Assembly (NCBI GenBank): GCA_963169355.1
Contig: CAUJCR010000008.1
Span: 1-64,000, forward strand
Reading direction: 5' to 3'
Source: Bacteroidota bacterium
GTDB taxonomy: Bacteria > Bacteroidota > Bacteroidia > B-17B0 > Aurantibacillaceae
Length of the DNA: 64,000 nt
In this document: piece after piece, positions 1 through 7,991 of the stretch
Position numbering within the stretch: position 1 is the stretch's first letter
How the letters are laid out: each line of letters starts with the position of its first letter
Position numbers and translations under genes: made by a program
The notes under the pieces: model-generated
The model's database searches: none
The model's input: only the letters and a program-made list of their open reading frames with translations
What the model was told of the DNA's origin: nothing

Positions 1-110
1 CACCCACCGCAGCGGGCATAAAATCATCCGCAAGTCACTCACATGAGAGCGAAAGTATAATTGAAGTTGAAAGACTGAAGCACATATTAATTGCGTAATA
101 AAAATAAAAT

Positions 111-140
111 GCCGCAGCATTACAAATGCAGCGGAGCGGG
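111..140 (+). repeat. 30-bp inverted repeat, left copy
   Basis: This 30-bp GC-rich segment is the exact reverse complement of 644-673. It lies 28 bp before the lipoprotein gene at 169. Each copy is itself a near palindrome (CCGC-x-GCATT ... AATGC-x-GCGG), so each could fold as a hairpin. The flanking bases do not match, so the repeat ends sharply. It resembles REP-like intergenic elements, but that assignment is inference. Confidence 0.85.
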
Positions 141-168
141 AGTGTTTTAATTTAAAGTAATAAAACCA

Positions 169-612
169 ATGAAATTATTTTGTTTAACTTTTATTATGAT
201 TTTTTCTTTAATTGCTTGCGAGCGTAACAAGGAAAATCATATTTGCGTAAAAAAGACTCTGTTAAATTCAGAAGCAGTTACGTTGGATACAACTTTTCTT
301 AATAGCCATTTTGGAGATATTATTACAATTATTCCTAAAGATAGTTTATGTCATGATACAAACGTGTATACTGTTTTAATTGTGAAAATTTACGCAAAAG
401 ATAAAAAAACTCGTTTATGTAGATTATTAGATAATGACGCAAAATGGATTGATTCAGAATATCGTAAATTGACGCTTAAAACTAAAATACTTGAATTTAA
501 TATTTTGAAACATAAAGTAATTAATGAAACAACATTAACTTCTGATTCAACAGCTTTATCTAAAATCAATCTTCCAACATTAATAGTTGATAGTAAATTA
601 GTTGAAATGTAA
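169..612 (+). CDS. small putative lipoprotein, unknown function
   Basis: The 147-residue product starts with a short hydrophobic signal ending in a lipobox (SLIAC, Cys17), so it is probably a lipid-anchored envelope protein. I do not recognise the mature part. It has three further cysteines, is rich in lysine and threonine, and shows no transmembrane segment or clear motif. The gene is AT-rich and sits alone between two exact 30-bp inverted repeats, which suggests an accessory cassette rather than core genome. No partner gene is adjacent. The start is the ATG directly before the signal peptide. The reading frame and signal are clear; the function is unknown. Confidence 0.7.
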   Translation: MKLFCLTFIMIFSLIACERNKENHICVKKTLLNSEAVTLDTTFLNSHFGDIITIIPKDSLCHDTNVYTVLIVKIYAKDKKTRLCRLLDNDAKWIDSEYRKLTLKTKILEFNILKHKVINETTLTSDSTALSKINLPTLIVDSKLVEM

Positions 613-643
613 ATGAGTTAAATATAAATATCTGTATACCCCC

Positions 644-673
644 CCCGCTCCGCTGCATTTGTAATGCTGCGGC
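644..673 (-). repeat. 30-bp inverted repeat, right copy
   Basis: Exact reverse complement of 111-140, beginning 31 bp after the lipoprotein gene stop at 612. It follows a run of eight C residues. Together the two copies bracket a single gene almost symmetrically. Confidence 0.85.
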
Positions 674-725
674 AATTGAAATTGTATTTTATTAGTAAAT
701 ATCATAAATTGGCTATTCCCCGCTC

Positions 726-767
726 GCGCGGATATGAAGCGTTGTATTGTGTGTGAGGTATCCGTGC
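726..767. repeat. GC-rich intergenic hairpin
   Basis: Positions 726-734 (GCGCGGATA) and 759-767 (TATCCGTGC) form a 9-bp stem with one mismatch around a 24-nt loop. The segment is markedly more GC-rich than its surroundings and directly follows the right copy of the 30-bp repeat. It looks like a REP-type repeat fragment; no other copy occurs in the window. Confidence 0.45.
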
Positions 768-788
768 CTTGTATATAAATTATTTTAC

Positions 789-814
789 TTTCTTTTGCCT
801 TGAAGCAAAAGAAA
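789..814 (-). terminator. hairpin, probable terminator of the ORF6N gene
   Basis: A perfect 10-bp stem (TTTCTTTTGC / GCAAAAGAAA) with a 6-nt loop CTTGAA lies 6 bp beyond the stop of the minus-strand ORF6N gene. A variant of the same scaffold recurs at 1465-1490 and at 1513-1538, so this is a repeated hairpin family as well as a likely intrinsic terminator. Confidence 0.6.
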
Positions 815-820
815 CAAAAG

Positions 821-1345
821 TTATCGTTCTTTATACCCAATTTTCTTTCGGTCTCGTTGAGTTAGCTCTTGTTTATCTTTTTGCAATAGGTAATTAATGG
901 CTTCGTACACATCTTTAAACTGTTTGTTATACTTTTCTTCAAGTTCTTTAAGTTTATGATTTAACTCCATGTTAGATAAGGCAAATTGTTTTAAAGCAAT
1001 AAAGGCACGCATTATAGTAATATTTACATCAATAGCTTTGTTGCTGTGTAAAACGCCACTTAACATAGCAACACCTTGTTCGGTAAAGGCGTAAGGTAAA
1101 TACTTGCGGTATTTTCCTCTGCCACTTTCTAAGGTTGCATTTTGTAACCTTAGAGAATTAATCATATCCCATTCTGATTTTGTGAGTTGAAACATAAAAT
1201 CTGGAGGAAATCTCTTTAAATTTCTTTTTACAGAAAGATTAAGATTTTTTGTTAATACTTCGTAAAGCTCTGCTAAATCATCATCTAACATTACTTTCTT
1301 CCCTCTAATTTCATAAATTTTCTGTTGAATTACTTGTAGTTGCAT
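821..1345 (-). CDS. ORF6N domain-containing protein
   Basis: The 174-residue product matches the ORF6N domain over roughly residues 1-120: an N-terminal IYEIRGKKVMLDDDLAELY segment, then RFPPDFMFQLT and YAFTEQGVAMLSGVL. ORF6N domains come from phage and nucleocytoplasmic viruses and are thought to bind DNA; many bacterial copies are orphans. The last 50 residues are charged and probably coiled-coil. No phage genes are near it. It sits between repeat-rich intergenic regions, consistent with a mobile or decaying neighbourhood. The ATG start gives the expected N-terminus. The domain call is firm, the cellular role unknown. Confidence 0.85.
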   Translation of the reverse strand: MQLQVIQQKIYEIRGKKVMLDDDLAELYEVLTKNLNLSVKRNLKRFPPDFMFQLTKSEWDMINSLRLQNATLESGRGKYRKYLPYAFTEQGVAMLSGVLHSNKAIDVNITIMRAFIALKQFALSNMELNHKLKELEEKYNKQFKDVYEAINYLLQKDKQELTQRDRKKIGYKER

Positions 1346-1512
1346 CTTTCTATAAATTAAAATGTTTTATTACCACAAAATTAGATTAATTAGGTTTTGG
1401 CTTTTGCTATGGATTGTAGCATTAATGTATAACCTTGAAAAAGGAATAAAGAATTATTTTTTACTTTCTTTTGCCTTGAAGCAACAAAAACAATAGTTCA
1501 AGTTTTTTATAA

Positions 1513-1538
1513 AACTTTTTGTCTTGATACAAAAAGTT
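1513..1538. repeat. hairpin of the CTTGAT-loop family
   Basis: AACTTTTTGT and ACAAAAAGTT form a perfect 10-bp stem around CTTGAT. A second, overlapping pairing is possible between CTTGAT at 1523-1528 and ATCAAG at 1547-1552. It has the same architecture as the hairpin at 789-814. Confidence 0.6.
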
Positions 1539-1866
1539 ACAAAAAAATCAAGGCTCCTTAAAATCTTGTTAAAATCATCGTGGTATCAAGCTGATTCTTT
1601 GAAAGCGCTTCGCGAACAGCCCAAAGAATCTACACACTTGCTCTCGCCTTTGATTCCACTCGATTTTTACGCAACATTTTAAAATGCCCTTGTGCTAACC
1701 GGAATAGCATAGCGTATAACCCAACACACAGGATTTTGAGTGCGAGGACTTTTATTTTTCGCAGATATAGCTGTGAGAAAATCGAAGGGTGGGCACGAGC
1801 GCTTCGTGGGATTTTTGAATCAGCGGTTTTATTTGGCGGAGATATGTGCGTAGAAAACAAAAATAT

Positions 1867-1925
1867 CCTTCCGAAAAATAAAACGGTTTTGGATACTTTT
1901 CACGCCAAAAGTATCGTAAAAAATT
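1867..1925 (+). repeat. direct repeat copy 1 with internal hairpin
   Basis: This copy shares the stretch CTTCCGAAAAATAAAACGG and flanking sequence with 1982-2040. It ends in a hairpin: GATACTTTT at 1891-1899 pairs with AAAAGTATC at 1906-1914. Copy 2 keeps the arms with a changed loop. Confidence 0.7.
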
Positions 1926-1981
1926 CTTTTGTAACTTTTCTTTGGATGAGCAAAGAAATTTAGGAAGAGTAAAATAATTTT

Positions 1982-2040
1982 CTTCCGAAAAATAAAACGG
2001 TTTTGAATACTTTTTCCGAATAAAGTATCGTAAAAAAAAT
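1982..2040 (+). repeat. direct repeat copy 2 with internal hairpin
   Basis: Second copy of the repeat at 1867-1925, about 115 bp downstream. ATACTTT and AAAGTAT can pair (2008-2026), so the arms are retained while the loop differs. It ends roughly 50 bp before the response-regulator promoter. Confidence 0.7.
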
Positions 2041-2092
2041 TCATTTACCTTAAATCAAAAAAAACAAAAACCCAAATTTGATAAATATCATT

Positions 2093-2122
2093 TTGTGGTT
2101 TAAGTAATAAATACTACCTTTG
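2093..2122 (+). promoter_or_regulatory. Bacteroidota promoter of the response-regulator gene
   Basis: TTG at 2093-2095 and TACCTTTG at 2115-2122 match the Bacteroidota -33 and -7 elements (TTG, then TAnnTTTG) with a 19-bp spacer. This places transcription start near 2129. It shows that the in-frame TTG at 2120 is promoter, not start codon. Confidence 0.7.
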
Positions 2123-2146
2123 TTTAAAATTAATCTAAATAAGAAT

Positions 2147-2803
2147 ATGATTTCTGTTTTAATTGCTGATAAAAACTATTTAAGCCGCTTGGGTTTATAT
2201 ACTTTATTAAGTAATTCGGCTCATTTTGAGGTTGATTATATTGAAAATGAAGCATTTGAAGATATTTTACTTGCTATTAAAAAATTCAAACCAAAAGTTT
2301 TGGTGCTCGATTTTCAGTCGCTTGGTTTAAGCATGAACCAATTAGAAACTATTTCTAAAACGTTTAATCGTTTACAAATATTAGCTATTACCGACTATCT
2401 TCATAAATCGGATATGATGATGGCATTAGAAAGTGGTGTTAAAAGTTATTTGCTAAAAGAGTGCGACAAAGAAGAGATTATTGAAGCCTTACATGCTACT
2501 TATAACGGACAGCGTTTTTTATGCGGAAAAATTGCACATTATTTAGCATCTCCTCAAGAAGAAACCATCATACGCCACGAACTTGATAAGGTATCTTGCA
2601 AGGGCTTAGGCATTACCGATCGTGAATTAGACATCATCCGTTTAATTTCCGAAGGTTTATCAAATAAACTAATTGCTGATAAATTAGAACTAAGTACACA
2701 CACCGTAAACACACATCGCAAAAATATTATGACTAAATTAGGCATCCCTAATACGGCTGGTATTGTGATGTTTGCTGTTAGAAACAACTTATTAGCGGCT
2801 TAA
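2147..2803 (+). CDS. LuxR/NarL-type response regulator
   Basis: The 218-residue protein has an N-terminal receiver-like domain (about 1-120) and a C-terminal LuxR-type helix-turn-helix (about 150-215: GITDRELDIIRLISEGLSNK, then STHTVNTHRKNIMTKLGI). The receiver keeps an Asp at the phosphorylation strand (VLVLDF), a Thr in LAITD and a Lys in SYLLKE, but the acidic pocket reads IADKN rather than the usual DDH, so phosphorylation is likely but not certain. No histidine kinase is adjacent. The ATG at 2147 is preferred because the upstream in-frame TTG overlaps the -7 box. Its targets are unknown. Confidence 0.88.
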   Translation: MISVLIADKNYLSRLGLYTLLSNSAHFEVDYIENEAFEDILLAIKKFKPKVLVLDFQSLGLSMNQLETISKTFNRLQILAITDYLHKSDMMMALESGVKSYLLKECDKEEIIEALHATYNGQRFLCGKIAHYLASPQEETIIRHELDKVSCKGLGITDRELDIIRLISEGLSNKLIADKLELSTHTVNTHRKNIMTKLGIPNTAGIVMFAVRNNLLAA

Positions 2804-2808
2804 TTATA

Positions 2809-2922
2809 ATGGGAAATACATCTTTAGAAATAGGTGATTATTTTATCTTGCTTTTTATTGCACTCGTTTTAGGATTGGGTATTTATACCATCGTAAAATT
2901 TATGAGAAATAAGAATATTTAA
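2809..2922 (+). CDS. 37-residue single-pass membrane protein (small ORF)
   Basis: An ATG six bases after the response-regulator stop opens a 37-codon frame: a short polar N-terminus, one hydrophobic helix (YFILLFIALVLGLGIYTIV) and a basic tail (KFMRNKN). This is a typical N-out, C-in small membrane protein. It is probably co-transcribed with the regulator. The hydrophobic core and positive-inside tail support coding, but the ORF is short and I do not recognise a family. Confidence 0.45.
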   Translation: MGNTSLEIGDYFILLFIALVLGLGIYTIVKFMRNKNI

Positions 2923-2946
2923 CCCTAAATACACCAAACAATTAGC

Positions 2947-2954
2947 TATCTTTG
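2947..2954 (+). promoter_or_regulatory. -7 box before guaA
   Basis: TATCTTTG matches TAnnTTTG and ends 9 bases before the guaA ATG at 2964, implying a very short leader. I see no good TTG -33 element at the expected distance. The in-frame TTG at 2952 lies inside this box, so it is unlikely to be the start. Confidence 0.45.
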
Positions 2955-2963
2955 TTAGCTATT

Positions 2964-4493
2964 ATGCAAGAACAAATTTTAATTCTCGATTTTGGTTCAC
3001 AATTTACACAACTCATAGCCCGTAGGTTGCGAGAGATGAATGTATATTGTGAGATTCATCCATTTAATAAAATTCCTGAAATCACTCCGCAAATAAAAGG
3101 GGTTATTTTATCAGGTAGTCCTCATAGCGTACGACAAGACAAACCGCTTAATCCAGATTTATCAAACATAAAAGGTAAGTTGCCTTTACTAGGTATATGC
3201 TACGGCGCACAACTCCTTGCTCATTTTTATGGTGGCGAAGTTGGTATGTCAAACTCTAGAGAATACGGTCGTGCCAACTTAAATTTTGTAGATAACGAAA
3301 ACCCATTATTTAAAGGCGTTTCAACTAATTCGCAAGTGTGGATGAGCCACGGCGATACCATTGTAAAAATTCCAAGTCATTATAAAGTTATTAGCAGCAC
3401 ACACGATGTAAAAATTGCTGGCTATGCCATTGAAGGAGAACAAAGTTGGGGGATTCAGTTTCATCCAGAGGTGTACCACTCTACCGAAGGCAGCAAACTA
3501 CTCGAAAACTTTGTAAAAGGTGTTTGTGGTTGTAAAGGTAGCTGGACATCGGCATCGTTTATAGATTTAACCGTAAAAGAGTTAAAAGAAAAACTTGGCA
3601 ACGATAAAGTAGTTTTAGGATTATCGGGTGGTGTAGATAGTAGCGTAGCAGCGGTTTTGCTTCATAAAGCCATTGGTGCTAATTTACATTGCATATTTGT
3701 AGATAATGGTTTATTACGCAAAAATGAATTTGAAAGTGTGTTAGACTCCTACAAACACATGGGACTAAACGTAAAAGGCGTAAATGCCAAACAACGATTT
3801 TATGACGCACTAAAAGGCTTAACCGACCCAGAGGCAAAACGCAAAGCCATTGGAAAAGTTTTTGTAGATGTATTTGATGATGAATCTAAATTAATTAGCG
3901 ATGCCAAATGGCTGGGACAAGGTACCATCTATCCCGATGTAATTGAGAGTTTATCAGTCAATGGCCCTTCGGCTACTATTAAATCTCATCACAATGTAGG
4001 TGGATTACCTGATTACATGAAACTAAAAGTAGTAGAACCACTTCGTAGTTTATTTAAAGACGAAGTAAGACGTGTAGGAACTGCATTAGGCATAGATGCT
4101 TCATTAATTGGACGTCATCCATTTCCAGGTCCTGGATTAGCCATTCGTATTTTAGGAGATATTACCGCACAAAAAGTAGAATTATTACAACAAGCCGATT
4201 CAATCTTTATTGAAAATTTAAAATCGGCTGGGTTATACGATAAGGTATGGCAAGCAGGTGTTATTTTATTACCAATACAAAGTGTAGGCGTAATGGGCGA
4301 TGAACGTACCTACGAACAAGTAGTAGCGCTTCGTGCCGTTTCATCTACAGATGGAATGACGGCCGATTGGTGCCACTTACCGTATGAATTTTTAGCAAAA
4401 GTGTCTAACGAAATTATTAATAAAGTAAAAGGTGTTAATCGGGTGGTGTATGATATAAGCTCTAAACCACCTGCTACTATTGAATGGGAATAA
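2964..4493 (+). CDS. guaA: GMP synthase (glutamine-hydrolysing)
   Basis: GuaA converts XMP to GMP in the cytosol using ATP and glutamine. The 509 residues show a class I glutamine amidotransferase domain with nucleophile Cys79 (LGICYGAQ) and the His167/Glu169 pair (FHPEV), then an ATP pyrophosphatase domain with the PP-loop SGGVDSS at 221-227, and the conserved C-terminal dimerisation domain ending in [11 protein letters not shown]. The length is normal. The ATG at 2964 gives the standard N-terminus; a further upstream TTG lies in the -7 box. It is followed after 15 bp by the LysM protein gene. Confidence 0.97.
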   Translation: MQEQILILDFGSQFTQLIARRLREMNVYCEIHPFNKIPEITPQIKGVILSGSPHSVRQDKPLNPDLSNIKGKLPLLGICYGAQLLAHFYGGEVGMSNSREYGRANLNFVDNENPLFKGVSTNSQVWMSHGDTIVKIPSHYKVISSTHDVKIAGYAIEGEQSWGIQFHPEVYHSTEGSKLLENFVKGVCGCKGSWTSASFIDLTVKELKEKLGNDKVVLGLSGGVDSSVAAVLLHKAIGANLHCIFVDNGLLRKNEFESVLDSYKHMGLNVKGVNAKQRFYDALKGLTDPEAKRKAIGKVFVDVFDDESKLISDAKWLGQGTIYPDVIESLSVNGPSATIKSHHNVGGLPDYMKLKVVEPLRSLFKDEVRRVGTALGIDASLIGRHPFPGPGLAIRILGDITAQKVELLQQADSIFIENLKSAGLYDKVWQAGVILLPIQSVGVMGDERTYEQVVALRAVSSTDGMTADWCHLPYEFLAKVSNEIINKVKGVNRVVYDISSKPPATIEWE

Positions 4494-4508
4494 TTTGTAG
4501 AGAGTAAA

Positions 4509-6155
4509 ATGAATTTTATAAAACAGTCATATTGTTTTTTATGCTTATTAATGTTTGTGGGTTTTATAACACAAGCACAAGTTAAGTCATCAGAAATAAA
4601 AACCATTAATGGCAAAAAATATTATATTCATAAAGTAGAAAAAGGACAGAGTTTATACGCCATTGCAAAGGTTTATGAAACGGATATAAATGCCATATTA
4701 GCCGAAAACGATGAAGCCATCGATGGTTTAAGGGCGGGACAGGAACTTAAAATTCCATTTGATAAATTATCTGCACAACAAGGTAGCACCAATTCAATAG
4801 ATACCAATAAATATGTGTATCATAAAATACTAAAAGGCGAAACCATTTATAGCATTACAAGAAAGTACAGCATTGATGAAAAAAAATTAGCCGCCTATAA
4901 TGTAGGGCTTACATCAAATGTAAAAGAAGGTGATTTTATTATTGTAGGTGAAAAGAAAAAAACCACATATGCAACTATTACACAACCTGTAAAAACAACA
5001 GTAGTTCCAAAACAAGAAATCACTCAAGAGCCTATCATTCATAAACCTAAAAAAACATCGTATGTTATAGGTTTATTACTTCCTTTTAAATTAGCCGAAA
5101 GCGAATTAATTAATGTAGATGAACTAGCCAAAACAAATGGAAAGTTCCCTTTTGCTCAAGATTTATCATTAGATTTTTATACAGGATTTAAAAAAGCAGT
5201 GGACTCACTAAATAATGCCAATATTGAAGTAAGCATACGATTATATGATACTGATGATAGAGATACTTCGAAAATAGAAACAATATGTAAAAGCAATGAA
5301 TTTAAACAGCTTGATGCTATATTTGGACCTTTATATGCAGGCGTATTTAAGATAGTAACCAAATATGCCAAGCAATATCAAATTCCAATTATATCTCCTG
5401 TAATACAACAAAATAAAATTTTATTTGAAAGCCCACATGCCAGTAAAGTTGCTTCATCTGTATTCACATTAATAGAATCATTAGCTGATTTTACACTCGA
5501 CTCTTTTCCAAATAGCAGAGTAATTGTTGTAAACACAACCGCAAAAGACATTGCATACACCAAAACGTTTAAAGCTGAGTATAATAATGCACTTCAAAAA
5601 AAACATATTAGTTTAAAAGACTCCGCTATCGAAGTTAAAGGAATTGCAGGTGTAAAAGCTGCTTATATACCGGGCAAGAAAAACATCATTGTTATGTTTA
5701 CGAATAATCAAGTATATCTTCAAGATTTTATTACTCAATTAAATATTTTCTCCGATAAAAAAGAAATTGTTCTTATGGGATTTCAATCAACAACAAATAT
5801 TGATAATTTAGATCAAGAATATTTAAACAATCTCCAATTTCATTTTGCATCTTCTAATCACTTAAATTACCAAGATAGTGCAACTATGCGACTAACAAAA
5901 TATTACCAAACTACCTATGGTTCTGACCCAAGCGACTATTATTTTTTAGGATATGATATTGCTACTTATTACTTAAATCATTTACAAACTATTGGCCCCG
6001 ATTTTTTTAATAATTTAGACAAATACGAATCAACGGGAGTATATACCGGTTTTAAGTTTTATCAACCAGACAAAGAAACTGGTTTTGAAAATACCGCTGC
6101 ATATATTTATAAATATTCAAATTATAAATTATACCAAATACACTGGAAACAATAA
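4509..6155 (+). CDS. LysM-domain protein with periplasmic-binding-protein fold
   Basis: The 548-residue product has a signal peptide (about 1-23, ending in QAQ), two LysM domains (about 36-80: HKVEKGQSLYAIAKVYE; about 98-142: HKILKGETIYSITRKYS), a Lys/Thr/Pro-rich linker, and a C-terminal region (about 180-548) resembling type 1 periplasmic binding proteins of the amino-acid ABC family (VIGLLLPFKLAE, IFGPLYAG, IISPVIQ). LysM binds peptidoglycan, so the protein probably anchors a ligand- or protein-binding lobe to the wall in the periplasm. It starts 15 bp after guaA. No transporter partner is near. The ligand is unknown. Confidence 0.85.
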   Translation: MNFIKQSYCFLCLLMFVGFITQAQVKSSEIKTINGKKYYIHKVEKGQSLYAIAKVYETDINAILAENDEAIDGLRAGQELKIPFDKLSAQQGSTNSIDTNKYVYHKILKGETIYSITRKYSIDEKKLAAYNVGLTSNVKEGDFIIVGEKKKTTYATITQPVKTTVVPKQEITQEPIIHKPKKTSYVIGLLLPFKLAESELINVDELAKTNGKFPFAQDLSLDFYTGFKKAVDSLNNANIEVSIRLYDTDDRDTSKIETICKSNEFKQLDAIFGPLYAGVFKIVTKYAKQYQIPIISPVIQQNKILFESPHASKVASSVFTLIESLADFTLDSFPNSRVIVVNTTAKDIAYTKTFKAEYNNALQKKHISLKDSAIEVKGIAGVKAAYIPGKKNIIVMFTNNQVYLQDFITQLNIFSDKKEIVLMGFQSTTNIDNLDQEYLNNLQFHFASSNHLNYQDSATMRLTKYYQTTYGSDPSDYYFLGYDIATYYLNHLQTIGPDFFNNLDKYESTGVYTGFKFYQPDKETGFENTAAYIYKYSNYKLYQIHWKQ

Positions 6156-6178
6156 TACCTAACACACTAAAGTAATTC

Positions 6179-6751
6179 ATGAACAAGTTCTTAAAATATT
6201 TTCTTCAAGGCTTGGTATTGTGTATTCCTATTGGTTTAACCTTAATGGTATTAATAAAAATCTTTTTAATATTTGAAGACATCTTCTCTTTTGTTAGATT
6301 TACTAAATTACCGTTCTTAGATACAATTATCTCATTAGTTAGTTTAGTTGCATTTATTGCATTAATAGGCTTATTAGCTTCATCATTTATCTTCAAAAGG
6401 TTATTTGAATTTTTTGAAGAAAAAATAGAACAAGCTCCAGTAATTCGCCATATCTATTCACCTATAAAAGATTTTATGAATGCTTTTATGGGTAATAAAA
6501 AAAGTTTTACCAAACCGGTTTTAGTACTTACAAATCCACAAGCCAATATTCAAGAGGTTGGATTTATAACTCAAGAAGATTTATCGGATTGGGGAATTAA
6601 GGATAAATATGCCGTGTATCTCCCCTACTCTTATTCATTCTCTGGAAGGCTTGTGATAGCGCCAAAAGAACAAATAACACCTATTAACGCTGAGGGTGGT
6701 GATGCGATGAAATTCATCATTTCTGGAGGTGTAACTGACGTAGATAAGTAA
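6179..6751 (+). CDS. DUF502 family membrane protein
   Basis: The 190-residue protein has two N-terminal transmembrane helices (about 7-30 and 50-72) and the DUF502 soluble part, including APVIRHIYSPIKDFMNAF, a segment around GFITQEDLSD and the PYSYSFSGRLVIAP motif. DUF502 proteins are widespread inner-membrane proteins without an established function. The gene follows the LysM gene by 23 bp in the same direction and may share its transcript. The family call is confident; no role can be inferred from context. Confidence 0.85.
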   Translation: MNKFLKYFLQGLVLCIPIGLTLMVLIKIFLIFEDIFSFVRFTKLPFLDTIISLVSLVAFIALIGLLASSFIFKRLFEFFEEKIEQAPVIRHIYSPIKDFMNAFMGNKKSFTKPVLVLTNPQANIQEVGFITQEDLSDWGIKDKYAVYLPYSYSFSGRLVIAPKEQITPINAEGGDAMKFIISGGVTDVDK

Positions 6752-6788
6752 ATTATCTAATTAAAATCATATCTTTTTCTTGTTTTCA

Positions 6789-6802
6789 TTGAGTAACATC
6801 AT
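6789..6802 (+). promoter_or_regulatory. possible Crp/Fnr-type operator before nirK
   Basis: TTGAG-TAAC-ATCAT matches the FNR-like consensus TTGAT-N4-ATCAA at 8 of 10 positions. It lies about 33 bp upstream of the nirK -7 box. Crp/Fnr regulators often control nitrite reductase genes, but a single near match in AT-rich DNA can occur by chance. Confidence 0.35.
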
Positions 6803-6834
6803 GTATAATCATAGCTTATTTATCAAATAGTATT

Positions 6835-6842
6835 TACCTTTG
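6835..6842 (+). promoter_or_regulatory. -7 box of nirK
   Basis: TACCTTTG matches TAnnTTTG and implies a leader of about 60 nt before the nirK ATG. No TTG lies at the usual -33 distance, consistent with a promoter that needs an activator. Confidence 0.5.
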
Positions 6843-6911
6843 TTCTGAAATTAATCGTTCTTTATCTTCATAAATAATCCATCAAATAAAAACTCATAAA
6901 TAAATAGTATT

Positions 6912-7979
6912 ATGAAAAGAAGTATAACCATAGCTAGCGTAATCATTGCACTTATGCTTAGCGCTTGTAACAGCGGTTCAACTGCTGACAAAGCAAAAAA
7001 CGAAAATCAAAACTCTGCTGAACAAAAAGCCCCATCAACGTCTGCCATTGATATGGTTGCTGAAGGTCAGCCAGAAGTAGCACAAGTTACTGGTGCACCT
7101 AATGTTCCTGCTCCTGTTGGAGATAGAAAACCCAAAAAGTTAATTGTAAACTTAGAAACTACTGAAATTGAAGCTGAAATTGCTGATGGAAAAAAATACA
7201 CTTTTTGGACATTTAACAATACCGTTCCAGGTAGTTTTATTCGTGTGCGCGAAGGTGATGAGGTGGAGTTACATTTAAAAAATGCTGAAAACAGTATTAT
7301 GCCACACAATATTGATTTACATGCCGTAAACGGACCAGGTGGGGGTGCTGAGCCTACCTTTGCATCGCCAGGAAAAGAAGCGGTGTTTACTTTTAAAGCA
7401 TTAAATCCAGGATTATATGTTTATCACTGTGCTGCTCCTCCTGTTCCTATGCATATTGGTAATGGCATGTATGGTTTAATATTAGTTGAGCCAGCAGGAG
7501 GTCTTAAAAAAGTGGATCGTGAATATTATGTAATGCAAGGAGAATTTTATACTAAAGATGGAAAATCAGGTGTGTTAGAGTTTGATAACGATAAAGCTGT
7601 AGCTGAAAATCCAGACTATGTTTTATTTAATGGCAAGAAAGGATCAATGCTTGGACAAAATGTTTTAGAAGCTAAAGTAGGCGAAACAGTTAGATTTTTT
7701 GTAGGAAATGGTGGACCAAATTTAGTATCTTCATTTCACGTTATTGGTGAAATTTTTGATAATGTTTATTTAGAGGGAGGTTCTACTGTATCACATAACA
7801 TACAAACAACTATAGTTCCTGCTGGAGGATCGGCCATAGTTGAGTTCAAAGTTGAAGTACCTGGTGTATATAACATTGTTGATCACTCATTATCACGTAC
7901 TTTTAACAAAGGTTGTTTAGGTCAATTAAAAGTTGTAGGCGAAGAAAATCCTAAAGTGTACAAAAAAGGTGGATTTTAA
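6912..7979 (+). CDS. nirK: copper-containing nitrite reductase, lipoprotein form
   Basis: NirK reduces nitrite to nitric oxide in the periplasm. The 355-residue protein has a lipoprotein signal (LMLSAC, Cys19), a low-complexity linker and two cupredoxin domains. All copper ligands are visible: type 1 His132, Cys173, His181 and Met186; type 2 His137, His172 and His325; with catalytic Asp135 and His276. The C-terminal His motif reads IVDHSL rather than the usual VNHNL. It heads a three-gene set with an FGE-fold lipoprotein and a SCO copper chaperone. No nitric oxide or nitrous oxide reductase is in the window. Confidence 0.95.
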   Translation: MKRSITIASVIIALMLSACNSGSTADKAKNENQNSAEQKAPSTSAIDMVAEGQPEVAQVTGAPNVPAPVGDRKPKKLIVNLETTEIEAEIADGKKYTFWTFNNTVPGSFIRVREGDEVELHLKNAENSIMPHNIDLHAVNGPGGGAEPTFASPGKEAVFTFKALNPGLYVYHCAAPPVPMHIGNGMYGLILVEPAGGLKKVDREYYVMQGEFYTKDGKSGVLEFDNDKAVAENPDYVLFNGKKGSMLGQNVLEAKVGETVRFFVGNGGPNLVSSFHVIGEIFDNVYLEGGSTVSHNIQTTIVPAGGSAIVEFKVEVPGVYNIVDHSLSRTFNKGCLGQLKVVGEENPKVYKKGGF

Positions 7980-7991
7980 AATCATAAATTA

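Larger units (their letters stand above)
1346..2092. other. gene-free repeat region with five hairpins
   Basis: About 750 bp without a convincing gene. It holds a degenerate copy of the 789-814 hairpin (about 1461-1495), a 10-bp-stem hairpin at 1513-1538 with loop CTTGAT, and three more hairpins at 1890-1911, 1936-1957 and 2008-2026. The open frames here (for example 1736-1963 and 1630-1860 on opposite strands) overlap each other and run through the repeats, so I read them as non-coding. The stretch 1560-1850 is less AT-rich and may be a remnant of another element. Confidence 0.6.

Noticed and set aside
3-98. Open frame running in from the left edge (about 31 codons, ending in ERLKHILIA)
   Set aside because: It could be the tail of an upstream gene, but it is too short, has no recognisable motif and lies in repeat-rich DNA; it cannot be told from chance.
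598-840. 80-codon minus-strand frame
   Set aside because: It runs through the 30-bp inverted repeat, the GC-rich hairpin and the terminator hairpin, and its product has no protein-like features.
1630-2044. Three overlapping frames of 71-76 codons on both strands
   Set aside because: They overlap one another in opposite directions and their sequence is set by the direct repeats and hairpins; no start signal or family likeness.
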